From contig NZ_JACCJY010000026.1 in NCBI RefSeq assembly GCF_014596085.1, positions 1 through 64,000 on the forward strand: a DNA stretch of 64,000 nucleotides. Reading direction: 5' to 3'. The translations under genes were made by a program, and so were the position numbers. Below the pieces are notes generated by a model, which had not been told where the DNA came from, made no database searches, and worked only from the letters and a program-made list of their open reading frames with translations. Shown here one piece after another: positions 33,222-41,038 of this stretch (position 1 is the stretch's first letter; each line of letters starts with the position of its first letter). This stretch comes from Azospirillum tabaci. GTDB lineage: Bacteria; Pseudomonadota; Alphaproteobacteria; Azospirillales; Azospirillaceae.

Positions 33222-34628
33222 TCAGCGGACGGACGGCGACAGCACGGACAGGGAGTCCGCCGCGCGCGGGCTGGCGTCGAGGCCGAGGACGGCGTCGGCG
33301 ATGCGCGCCGCGGCGGTCTCGTGCACGGCCATGGCGGCGTTGCCGCGGTACTTGTCCACGATCTCGGCGTTGGACAGCGGGCGGTCGGCGGCCCCGCGGT
33401 TGATGTGCTCGCGGTGGCGCAGCTCGCGCCCGTCGTCGAGCGTGATGATCAGCTCGCCCGAATAAGCCTTGGGGAAGGGCGAGTCCGGGTCGTGGCGGTA
33501 GGACACCTTCGACGCGATGTCGAGGATCGCCGCGTCGCCCAGCGCGTCGTTCTCCAGCTCCGCCAGGGTCAGGCGCCCGCGCACCAGCGCGGCGGCGACC
33601 AGGAAGGGCACGCTGAACTGCGCGTCGTAGGAGTTGGAGGGCCGCTTCTTGTTGGCCTCCGGCTCGCAGACGGTCTTGACGACCTGCTCGGGCACCAGCG
33701 CCTCGATGCGGCGGATGCGCGCGAGGTCGAGGCCGTCGCGGCGCAGCTCCAGGGCGGCGTCCACGCAGGCGTGGGTGAAGTGGCAGGCCGGATAGGGCTT
33801 GATCGCCGTCGCCATCAGCTCCCACGTCTCGCCGAGGCCGGCGGTGGTGATGCCCAGCTCGGCGCGCCCGGCCTCCTTGCCGAGATAGGCGTTGAACAGG
33901 CCGAAGCGGCCCTCATAGGGGCGGGTGACGCCGGTGAAGCCCTCGCGGGCCAGCGCCGCCGCGGTGATGCCCGCCGCCGCCGCCCAGCCGGGATGCAGGC
34001 GCTTGTTCCAGGCGCCGTCCTGCAGGAACTCCAGGCTGCCGCTCGCCATCGACAGGGCGATGCCCTGGGCGGCGGCGAGCTGCGCGCGGGTCAGGCCGAG
34101 CAGACGGCCGGCGGCTAGCGCGCAGCCGAACACGCCGATCATGCCCGTCGGGTGGAAGCCCACCTGGTGGAAGCCGCCGCGCGCCACCGCGCCGAGCCGG
34201 GCCGCCACCTCGACGCCCAGCACATAGGCGCTGACCACGGAACGGCCGTCCGCCCCGGTCATCGCCGCCGCCGACAGCACGGCGGGCATCACGCTGGCCG
34301 TCGGGTGGATGACGCCGCCGATGTGGGTGTCGTCGTAGTCGAGGCCGTGGCAGAGCAGCCCGTTGACCGTCGCCGCGTCGCGGGCGGGCAGCGAGGCGGG
34401 CATGCCGATCACCGGCACCGGCCCCTCCCCCGCCAGCCCGCGCAGGGCGGTCAGCGTCTTGTGGGCGAAGTCGTAGCGCGTCGAGGCGAGCGCGATGCCC
34501 ACGGCGTCCAGCATGTGGTGCGGCGCGCGGGTGCGGACCTCCGCCGGGATGGCGTCGTCGGGGGTGTCGGCGACGAAGGCCGCCAGCGTGGCGGCGATCG
34601 AGTTGCTGGTCGGATCGGTGGCGGGCAT
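33222..34628 (-). CDS. MmgE/PrpD family protein
   Basis: A 468-residue protein of the family that includes 2-methylcitrate dehydratase (PrpD), cis-aconitate decarboxylase and iminodisuccinate epimerase. Visible blocks are ATVNGLLCHGLDYDDTHIGGVIHPTA near residue 90 and FHPTGMIGVFGCALAAGRLLGL near 160, plus IKPYPACHFTHACVDAALEL. The family acts on tricarboxylates or similar diacids. It lies between the MaoC and acyl-CoA dehydrogenase genes of the catabolic run. The exact reaction cannot be read from sequence. Confidence 0.88.
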   Translation of the reverse strand: MPATDPTSNSIAATLAAFVADTPDDAIPAEVRTRAPHHMLDAVGIALASTRYDFAHKTLTALRGLAGEGPVPVIGMPASLPARDAATVNGLLCHGLDYDDTHIGGVIHPTASVMPAVLSAAAMTGADGRSVVSAYVLGVEVAARLGAVARGGFHQVGFHPTGMIGVFGCALAAGRLLGLTRAQLAAAQGIALSMASGSLEFLQDGAWNKRLHPGWAAAAGITAAALAREGFTGVTRPYEGRFGLFNAYLGKEAGRAELGITTAGLGETWELMATAIKPYPACHFTHACVDAALELRRDGLDLARIRRIEALVPEQVVKTVCEPEANKKRPSNSYDAQFSVPFLVAAALVRGRLTLAELENDALGDAAILDIASKVSYRHDPDSPFPKAYSGELIITLDDGRELRHREHINRGAADRPLSNAEIVDKYRGNAAMAVHETAAARIADAVLGLDASPRAADSLSVLSPSVR

Positions 34629-34707
34629 GGTTCCTCCCTTTGTTCTTTTCAGGCCGTCGGTGCTTTCGGGTTGTCCGGATCAGTCGCCCCGGATCGATCG
34701 TCCCGGA

Positions 34708-35205
34708 TCAGTCACCGATGCCGTGGCCCCGCTTGGGGACGAGGCTGGCCCGCTCGAAGGTCACGAAGACCGTACCGTCGGCCTTGTAGCCCTCGGTGTA
34801 GGTGGTCACGATGCCCTGGGTCGGGCGCTTCTTGGATTCGCGGACGTCCAGCACCTTGGAGCGCGCGTAGATCGTGTCACCGGGGAAGACCGGGGCGACC
34901 AGCTTGATCTCCTTCCAGCCGAGGTTGGCGACGGACTTGTAGGAGACGTCGTCCACCGTCATGCCCAGCACCATGGCCAGCGTCAGGCCGCTGTTGACCA
35001 GCGGCTTGCCGAATTCCGACTTCTCGGCGAAGGCGTGGTCGCAGTGCATGGGGTGGCGGTTCATCGTCAGCAGGCTGAACTGGATGTTGTCCGCTTCGGT
35101 GATGGTCCGGCCGGGGCGGTGCTCGTAGACATCGCCGACGGTGAAATCCTCGAGGTAGCGGCCAAGGTCGGCGACGATGGTCCGCGGTTCCTGAACATCG
35201 GGCAT
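34708..35205 (-). CDS. MaoC-like enoyl-CoA hydratase
   Basis: A 165-residue single hot-dog-fold hydratase. The active-site motif appears as TITEADNIQFSLLTMNRHPMHCDHAFAEKSEFGKPLVNSG; Asp and His of the hydratase-2 motif are in EADN and HPMHCDH. Relatives include mesaconyl-CoA hydratase and itaconyl-CoA hydratase. Start 35205 was selected because MPDVQEPR begins the conserved region. It is the first gene of the ten-gene minus-strand run and is divergent from the CoA lyase, with the palindrome 35295-35306 between them. Confidence 0.88.
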   Translation of the reverse strand: MPDVQEPRTIVADLGRYLEDFTVGDVYEHRPGRTITEADNIQFSLLTMNRHPMHCDHAFAEKSEFGKPLVNSGLTLAMVLGMTVDDVSYKSVANLGWKEIKLVAPVFPGDTIYARSKVLDVRESKKRPTQGIVTTYTEGYKADGTVFVTFERASLVPKRGHGIGD

Positions 35206-35294
35206 GGGCGGGCGTCTCTTGTCTGCGGATCGAAGGGATGAGTGCAGGGCGCCGATCATTTCAAGGTGACATGTTCAGCGCGTGTGATAGCATG

Positions 35295-35306
35295 TTGTAC
35301 GTACAA
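35295..35306. promoter_or_regulatory. Palindromic operator TTGTACGTACAA
   Basis: A perfect 12-base palindrome in the gap between the divergent MaoC and CoA-lyase genes. GT-N4-AC spacing matches operators of HutC-type GntR regulators, two of which are encoded nearby. A near-identical site TTGTCCGTACAA is at 37524-37535, ahead of the TRAP binding protein. Confidence 0.6.
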
Positions 35307-35340
35307 ATAACACGCCCCCTCACCCTTGGAAAGCGTTTTC

Positions 35341-36237
35341 ATGTCCAACAATCCGCAGAACGCAGCAACGGCGCCGGAATCGCCGGTCCGCCGCTCCTAC
35401 CTGTTCGTCCCCGGAGCCCGCCCGGACCGTTTCGCCAAGGCCCTGGGGGCCGGCGCCGACGCGGTCATCATCGATCTGGAGGACGCGGTGGCCCCCGGCG
35501 ACAAGGACAGCGCCCGAACCGCCGTCTGCGCCTTCCTGCGGGAGCACACCGACACGGGCGGGCCGGCGATTTTCGTTCGAACCAATTCGGTGCGCAGCCG
35601 CACCGGCCTGCTCGACATCCTCGCTTTGACGGATCTGCTGGACGGCGCCGCGCCGCGCTGGGCGGGAATCCTGCTGCCGAAGGTGGACGGGGCCGAGGAC
35701 GTCCGGCTGGCCGCCGGGCTTCTCGACGAGCGCAAACTGCCCGGCGCGCTCGGCGCGCTGATCGAAAGCGCCGACGGGCTGGAGAACGTCATGGCGATCG
35801 CCGCGGCCTCCCCCCGCCTGTCCTTCCTGATGTTCGGCGGGGCCGACCTGTCGGCGGAGCTGCGCGTGCCGCTGGCCTGGGAGCCGCTGGTCCAGGCCCG
35901 CACCCGCATCGTGCACGCCGCCGCCCGATTCGGGCTGGACGCGCTGGACATGCCGTGGATCGCGCTGGACGACGAGGAGGGCTACCGGCAGGAGCTGGCG
36001 CGCAGCGTCCTCCACGGCTTCACCGCGCGCTCGGCCATCCACCCCAAGCAGATCACCGCCATCCACGACGCCTACACCCCGTCGCCGGAGGCGGTTCTCC
36101 GCGCCGGGCGGGTCCTGGCCGCCTTCGAGGCCACGGGCGGCGGGGTCTGCGTGCTGGACGGCAAGCTGGTCGAGCGGCCTCTGGTGCTGGGGTCCCATCG
36201 AATCCTGGCATTGGCCCGCCGCGCCGGAATGCTGTAG
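35341..36237 (+). CDS. CoA ester lyase, HpcH/HpaI (CitE-like) family
   Basis: A 298-residue TIM-barrel lyase. RRSYLFVPGARPDRFAKAL, VIIDLEDAVAPGDKD, IFVRTNSVRSRTG and IESADGLENVMAIAAASPR are the hallmark blocks, with metal-ligand Glu and Asp in IES and FGGADLSAEL. Members cleave citramalyl-CoA, malyl-CoA or methylmalyl-CoA to acetyl- or propionyl-CoA plus pyruvate or glyoxylate. ATG 35341 has GGAAAG upstream; TTG 35326 is a weaker alternative. The palindrome at 35295 lies 35 bases upstream. Confidence 0.9.
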   Translation: MSNNPQNAATAPESPVRRSYLFVPGARPDRFAKALGAGADAVIIDLEDAVAPGDKDSARTAVCAFLREHTDTGGPAIFVRTNSVRSRTGLLDILALTDLLDGAAPRWAGILLPKVDGAEDVRLAAGLLDERKLPGALGALIESADGLENVMAIAAASPRLSFLMFGGADLSAELRVPLAWEPLVQARTRIVHAAARFGLDALDMPWIALDDEEGYRQELARSVLHGFTARSAIHPKQITAIHDAYTPSPEAVLRAGRVLAAFEATGGGVCVLDGKLVERPLVLGSHRILALARRAGML

Positions 36238-36290
36238 GCCAGAATCGACCGTTCACGCGCGCCGCGCCACCGCCACTTGTCCGGACTCCC

Positions 36291-37493
36291 ATGACCACGC
36301 AAGAAACCCCGCCCGCCCCCTTCCCCCTTCTGCTGGCGGAGGTGACCAGCGTCCAGACCGTCGCCACCCTGTCGGTCCTGACACTGGCGACGGTCGCCCC
36401 GCTGGCCGCGGCCTCGCTGGGCGTGGGGTCGGAGGCGGTCGGCTACCAGATCAGCGTCATCTACAGCGCCGCCGCCCTGGTGTCGGCCTTTGCCGGTCTG
36501 GTGGTCCGCCGCTGGGGCGCCGGGACGGTGGGCGTCCTGGCGCTGGGGCTGGGTCTGGTGGGCTGCCTGGGCATCGCCACCGGCTTCCTCTGGGTGGCGG
36601 CGCTGGCCTCGGTGCTGCTCGGCATCGGCTACGGGCTGGTGAACCCGTCCTCCTCCCATCTTTTGAACCGCTTCACCCCGCCGGCGCGGCGCAATCTGGT
36701 CTTCTCGCTGAAGCAGACCGGCGTGCCGCTGGCCGGCGTGCTGGCCGGCCTGACCCTGCCGGGGATCGGCGAGATCGCCGGCTGGCGCGGGGCGGCGCTG
36801 GCGGTGGCCGCCATGTTCGCGCTGCTGCTGGTCCTCTTCGCGCCGGGCCGCCGGGTGTGGGACGACGACCGCAGCCCCGGCCTGCCGATCCGCGGCAACC
36901 TGATGGAGGGGCCGCGGCTGGTCTGGCGGGTGCCGGCGCTGCGCGGCTTCGCCCTGATGGGCTTCTTTTTCTCGGCGATCCAGCTGTCGCTGATGGCCTT
37001 CACGGTGAACATGCTGGTGCACGACCTGCACTGGTCCATCGTCTCCGCCGGGCTGGCCGTGTCGGTCATGCAGGCGGCGGGGGCGGCGGCGCGCATCGGC
37101 TGGGGGCTGCTGGCCGACCGGCTGCGCTCCGGCGTGGCGGTGCTGGGCGGCATCGGCGGGCTGTCCGCCGCCTCCGCCCTGGTCACCGCCGGTCTGGGAC
37201 CGAGCTGGCCGGTGCCCGCGGTGATCGGCGTGCTGACGGTGTTCGGCGTCGCCGCCATCGGCTGGAACGGCGTGTTCCTGGCGGAGGTGGCGCGGGTCGC
37301 GCCGAAGGGCACGGCCAGCACGGCGACGGGCGGCGCGCTGATGTTCACCTTCTCCGGCGTGGTCGTCGGGCCGGCGCTGTTCGCCACCCTGTTCAACGCG
37401 GTCGGCAGCTACGGCGAGACCTTCGCCCTGATGATGGCCTTCCCGCTTGCCGGGGCGGCGGCCGTCCTGTTCTGGTCGCGCCGCAAAACTTGA
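36291..37493 (+). CDS. Major facilitator superfamily transporter
   Basis: A 400-residue inner-membrane protein with about 12 spans. Family marks include GYGLVNPSSSHLLNRFTPPARRNLVFSLKQTGVPLAGVLAGL in the fourth-fifth span area and GWGLLADRLRSG, the loop 8-9 motif. It resembles CynX/NarK-like or sugar-acid carriers, but the substrate is unclear. It is 53 bases downstream of the CoA lyase in the same direction, so co-transcription is likely. Confidence 0.86.
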   Translation: MTTQETPPAPFPLLLAEVTSVQTVATLSVLTLATVAPLAAASLGVGSEAVGYQISVIYSAAALVSAFAGLVVRRWGAGTVGVLALGLGLVGCLGIATGFLWVAALASVLLGIGYGLVNPSSSHLLNRFTPPARRNLVFSLKQTGVPLAGVLAGLTLPGIGEIAGWRGAALAVAAMFALLLVLFAPGRRVWDDDRSPGLPIRGNLMEGPRLVWRVPALRGFALMGFFFSAIQLSLMAFTVNMLVHDLHWSIVSAGLAVSVMQAAGAAARIGWGLLADRLRSGVAVLGGIGGLSAASALVTAGLGPSWPVPAVIGVLTVFGVAAIGWNGVFLAEVARVAPKGTASTATGGALMFTFSGVVVGPALFATLFNAVGSYGETFALMMAFPLAGAAAVLFWSRRKT

Positions 37494-37523
37494 TGGCGGG
37501 GGTCATAGGCCCATCGCGCAGAG

Positions 37524-37535
37524 TTGTCCGTACAA
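37524..37535. promoter_or_regulatory. Operator-like palindrome TTGTCCGTACAA upstream of dctP
   Basis: It differs by one base from the perfect palindrome at 35295-35306. A probable promoter TTGGCG (37541-37546), 18 bases, TATGAT (37565-37570) follows it, with the dctP start at 37624. Confidence 0.5.
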
Positions 37536-37623
37536 TAATGTTGGCGCTCCCCACTGTTTTCCCCTATGATCGTTCGGACAAGCGGGCCAGAAGCGTCCGA
37601 ACGCAGCCATGGGAGGGAAGCCA

Positions 37624-38655
37624 ATGTTCAATCCGTCACTCTTCAGGCCATTCTGGGCGAAGACGCTGCTGGTCGGAATGACCGTGGCCGGGCTGGCCGC
37701 CGGGACCCCGGGGCAGGCCCGCGCGCAGGCGGCGCCGGTCGAGATGGTGATGACGGACGAGATCGCGACGTCCCACTGGACCGCCAAGATGATGGACGAG
37801 TATGCGGCCCTCATCGAGGAGCGCTCGAAGGGCCGCATCAAGCCGAAGGTCTTCCACTCCGGCACGCTCTACAAGGACAAGGACGCCGTCGCCGCCCTCG
37901 GGTCGGGCGCCGTGCACATGGTCTGGCCGGTCAGCGTGCAGCTTGAGAGCATCGCCCCGCAATACGGTGTGGTGAATCTGCCCTTCGCCGTCACCGACGC
38001 CGCGATGTCCAAGCCGGAAACCGCGCAAGAGGTCTCGAAGCTGCTGTCCGGGCTGGTGGCCGACAAGGGCATCCGCGTCATGGGGCTGATGCGCACCGCC
38101 GACCTGATCTTCCTGTTCAAGGACAAGGAGGTCGACTCCGTCGGCGACCTGAAGGGCAGCAAGATCCGCCTGACCGGCGGGCGCGTCCTGCAGCTGCTGA
38201 TGCGCGACTTCGGGGCCAGCCCGGTGTCGATGCCCGCCTCCGAGATGGCGGCGGCGCTGATGCAGGGGGCCATCGACGGCATCTACACCTCCGCCGGCGG
38301 CTGGGAGATGGTCGGCACCAACGCCGCCAAGGTCGCCTCGCTGGTGCCGGGCATGAGCCTGCTCACCTACTCCGTCCTGGTCGACGACAAGTGGCTGAAG
38401 GGCCTGCCCGACGACTTGCGCCAAGTGGTGGAGACGACCACCAACGAGATCATCGCCAAGCAGTGGCAGCGCGCCATCGACGCCGACAAGAAGACCATGG
38501 ACCAGATGATCGCCCAGGGCGGGCGTCTGGCCGTGGCGCCCGAGGCGGAGCAGGCGAAGTTCCGCGAGGTCGCCAACAAGGTCAACCAGGACTATGTCCG
38601 GCGCTACCCTGAGGTCTGGAAGCAGTATCAGGCCATCGTCGGCAACAAGAGCTGA
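37624..38655 (+). CDS. dctP: TRAP transporter periplasmic binding protein (DctP)
   Basis: A 343-residue secreted binding protein. The signal peptide covers residues 1-36 (ending ARAQA). The DctP core includes GRIKPKVFHSGTLYKDKDAV, GSKIRLTGGRVLQLLMRDFGASPVSMPASEMAAALMQGAIDG, with the conserved Arg that holds the substrate carboxylate in KIRLTGG. GGGAGG precedes ATG 37624. Its DctQM partners are most likely the minus-strand genes at 26.3-28.3 kb. A strong terminator follows. Confidence 0.92.
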   Translation: MFNPSLFRPFWAKTLLVGMTVAGLAAGTPGQARAQAAPVEMVMTDEIATSHWTAKMMDEYAALIEERSKGRIKPKVFHSGTLYKDKDAVAALGSGAVHMVWPVSVQLESIAPQYGVVNLPFAVTDAAMSKPETAQEVSKLLSGLVADKGIRVMGLMRTADLIFLFKDKEVDSVGDLKGSKIRLTGGRVLQLLMRDFGASPVSMPASEMAAALMQGAIDGIYTSAGGWEMVGTNAAKVASLVPGMSLLTYSVLVDDKWLKGLPDDLRQVVETTTNEIIAKQWQRAIDADKKTMDQMIAQGGRLAVAPEAEQAKFREVANKVNQDYVRRYPEVWKQYQAIVGNKS

Positions 38656-38679
38656 GGCGATCCCCCTCGCTTCACCTCG

Positions 38680-38726
38680 CGGTGCGGGCAGCGTTCCGGA
38701 AGGGGCGCCACCCGCACCGTTTTTTT
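38680..38726 (+). terminator. Rho-independent terminator after dctP
   Basis: CGGTGCGGG (38680-38688) pairs perfectly with CCCGCACCG (38711-38719) and is followed by seven T residues (38720-38726). It ends the CoA lyase-MFS-dctP transcript. Confidence 0.9.
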
Positions 38727-38734
38727 AAGTGCGC

Positions 38735-39436
38735 TCAGACCGACCGCATGAGGCCGCCGTCCACCCGGATGTTCTGACCGGTGATGTAGCCGGCCCCGTC
38801 GGAGGCGAGGAAGGCGACGGTCGCCGCGATCTCCTCGCTCTTGCCGTAGCGGGCCATCGGCACGCCCTGGCGCCGTTCCTCCGTCGCCGGCAGGCTGTCG
38901 ATCCAGCCGGGCAGCACGTTGTTCATCCGCACATTGTCGGCGGCGTACTGGTCGGCGAACAGCTTGGTGAAGGAGGCCAGCCCGGCCCGCGCGACGGCGG
39001 AGGTCGGGAACATCGGGCTCGGCTCGAAAGCCCAGGCGGTCGAGATGTTGATGATCGCCCCGCCCTTCTGCCGCACCATGACCGGGGTTACCAGCCGGAC
39101 CGCCCGGACGACGTTCAGGAAATAGACCTCGACCCCCTTGTGCCAGTCCTCGTCGGTCAGCTCCAGCAGCGGCTTGCGCGGGCCGTGGCCGGCGCTGTTC
39201 ACCAGCGCGTCGATGCGGCCCCAGCGCTCCATCGTTCGGGTCACCAGACGCTCCAGGTCCTCGGCGGACTGGTTCGAGCCGGTCACGCCGATGCCGCCCA
39301 GTTCCTCGGCCAGAGCCTCGCCCTTGCCGGAGGAGGACAGCACCGCGACCTTGAATCCGTCCGCCGCGAGGCGCCGCGCCGCCGCGGCGCCCATGCCGCT
39401 GCCGCCCGCGGTGATGATGGCAACCTTATCGCCCAT
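38735..39436 (-). CDS. SDR-family oxidoreductase with altered active site
   Basis: A 233-residue short-chain dehydrogenase/reductase. The Rossmann motif TAGGSGMGAAAARRLAADG and the NAG-like block ALVNSAGHGPRK are present, and the tail ITGQNIRVDGGLMRSV is typical. The catalytic YxxxK position, however, reads S-AVA-R (in FPTSAVARAGLASFTK), so both Tyr and Lys are replaced. It may be a specialised or non-reductase member. Convergent with dctP; AGGAGAGGG precedes its start. Involvement in the adjacent pathway is possible but unproven. Confidence 0.85.
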   Translation of the reverse strand: MGDKVAIITAGGSGMGAAAARRLAADGFKVAVLSSSGKGEALAEELGGIGVTGSNQSAEDLERLVTRTMERWGRIDALVNSAGHGPRKPLLELTDEDWHKGVEVYFLNVVRAVRLVTPVMVRQKGGAIINISTAWAFEPSPMFPTSAVARAGLASFTKLFADQYAADNVRMNNVLPGWIDSLPATEERRQGVPMARYGKSEEIAATVAFLASDGAGYITGQNIRVDGGLMRSV

Positions 39437-39574
39437 GATTCGTCATCCCTCTCCTGCCGGAACGGTTCGTCCGTTCCTTCTCTCCTCCTGTATCGCACCG
39501 GATGCAGGACGGGGCCAAGGGAAGCGTGCGCGCGCCCTCGGGCGCCGAAAGGACGGCGCCGGATTCAGGGTCGG

Positions 39575-39700
39575 TCAGCGGACGAAAAGGAAGGCCAGCG
39601 ACGCGACCGGAGCCACGGTGACGAAGCCGACGGCGACAAAGCGCTCGACCGGGCTCCAGGACGCCCAATCCCGCTGAAGCGAGGACAAGAACGACTTCAT
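39575..39700 (-). CDS. 41-residue single-span membrane peptide
   Basis: A short reading frame MKSFLSSLQRDWASWSPVER followed by a hydrophobic stretch (residues about 21-40: FVAVGFVTVAPVASLAFLFV) ending in Arg. GAGGGATC lies right before the ATG at 39700. It has an amphipathic basic N-terminal part and one membrane span. Such small proteins often modulate membrane complexes; no family was recognised. It stands 138 bases past the SDR start in the same direction as the glycosyltransferase block. Confidence 0.6.
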   Translation of the reverse strand: MKSFLSSLQRDWASWSPVERFVAVGFVTVAPVASLAFLFVR

Positions 39701-39907
39701 GATCCCTCACGGACCGGCTGATGTTGCAATGCATATAAGATACGGTTTCCGGGGGCGTTCGTGCCAGGGGCGTGGCTTCCGTATCGCGAAATATCAGGGG
39801 GTGATGCAGCGCCGCCACAGGCCGGAAAGCGGCACTCCGAAAGGGCTTCGGCGGACCGGCGCCGTCAAAGGTTGCCCATCGGCCACAGGGTTCGATGGAC
39901 GGGAGGA

Positions 39908-41038
39908 TCAGGACGGCGCGCCGCCGTTCCCGCCGAACAGGGCGAGGATGCGCGCCGCCGCCAACTCCGGCGGAATCGACGCGATGCAATGCGCCTCGGC
40001 CGCCGTGCAGCTTTCCGCCACGCAGGGCGCGAGCGCCGCCGCGGGCCGCAGCACCAGCACGCGCGCGCACCAGGGGCGGAAGCGTTCCGGCGCGTGGAAA
40101 TGGTTGGGGTCGCCGCCTTCCGGATGGCAGGAGAAGACGGCGACCGGCGCCCCCACGGCGGCTCCGAGATGGGCCGGGCCGGAATCCATGGCGATCAACC
40201 CCGCCGTCCGCTCGATCACCGCCGCCGCCAAGCGCAGCCCGGTCCGCCCGGTGAGGTCGGTCACCCGCCCCGGCAGGGTCGCGGCGATCCGCTCCGCCGC
40301 CGCCCGCTCCAGCTCCGTGCCGAGAACCGCCACCCGCGCGCCGAGCGCGATCGCCACCACGGCGACCACCGCCGCCAGCCGCTCCGGGGGGTATTCGCGG
40401 CGTGAAGCGGCGGCTCCCGGCGCCACGGCGATGATCCGTTCCGCCGCCGCACCGGCCAGCAGGCGGGCCGCCTCCGCCCGGTCCTCCGCGGTCAGATGCA
40501 CCTCCACCCCGGCATGGTCCGGCACGCCGCCGGCGAAGCGCAGCAAGGCGAGGTTCTGCTCCACCTCGTGGCGGCCGGGCGGGGGCGTCAGCCGGTGGGT
40601 GTAGGCGCGGTCGAAGCCGGCGTTGCCCGACGCCTTCCAGGGCGTGACCGTCTCCGAGAAGCCGAGGACGGCGCGGGCGCGGCTGCCCGCGGCGAGCGCC
40701 GTGGCGCCGTGGCGGTCGAAATCGTAGCGCGGGATTAGCGTCAGGTCGAAGCCGGCGCGGAAGGCCTCCGCGAAGGCCGCGGCGCCGCCGGACGTGACGC
40801 CGCGCAGATCGATGCCGCCGCCCGGCTTCGGATGCGGCGCCACCACCGCATCGACGTGCGGGCAGGTCTCGGCGAGGTCGGCCACGGCGGGGCGCACCGC
40901 CAGCACGATGCGCGCCCGCGGCGCCGAGTCCCGCAGACCGCGCAGGAAGGGCGTGGCGAGCACGAAGTCGCCCGCCTCGTCCAGCTTCACCACCAGGATG
41001 CGCCGGGCGGCGGCAAGGTCGATGGGAGCGTCCGTCAT
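39908..41038 (-). CDS. Glycosyltransferase family 9 (heptosyltransferase-like)
   Basis: A 376-residue GT-B enzyme. RRILVVKLDEAGDFVLATPFLRGLRDSAPRA is the GT9 N-terminal motif; the nucleotide-sugar binding end has LIAMDSGPAHLGAAVGAPVAVFSCHPEGGDPNHFHAP, the MDSGPxH motif. A cluster of Cys near the C terminus (PCVAESCTAAEAHC) is typical of the variants that accompany bacterial GT41 proteins. The start overlaps the end of the upstream GT41 gene by four bases. Confidence 0.9.
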   Translation of the reverse strand: MTDAPIDLAAARRILVVKLDEAGDFVLATPFLRGLRDSAPRARIVLAVRPAVADLAETCPHVDAVVAPHPKPGGGIDLRGVTSGGAAAFAEAFRAGFDLTLIPRYDFDRHGATALAAGSRARAVLGFSETVTPWKASGNAGFDRAYTHRLTPPPGRHEVEQNLALLRFAGGVPDHAGVEVHLTAEDRAEAARLLAGAAAERIIAVAPGAAASRREYPPERLAAVVAVVAIALGARVAVLGTELERAAAERIAATLPGRVTDLTGRTGLRLAAAVIERTAGLIAMDSGPAHLGAAVGAPVAVFSCHPEGGDPNHFHAPERFRPWCARVLVLRPAAALAPCVAESCTAAEAHCIASIPPELAAARILALFGGNGGAPS

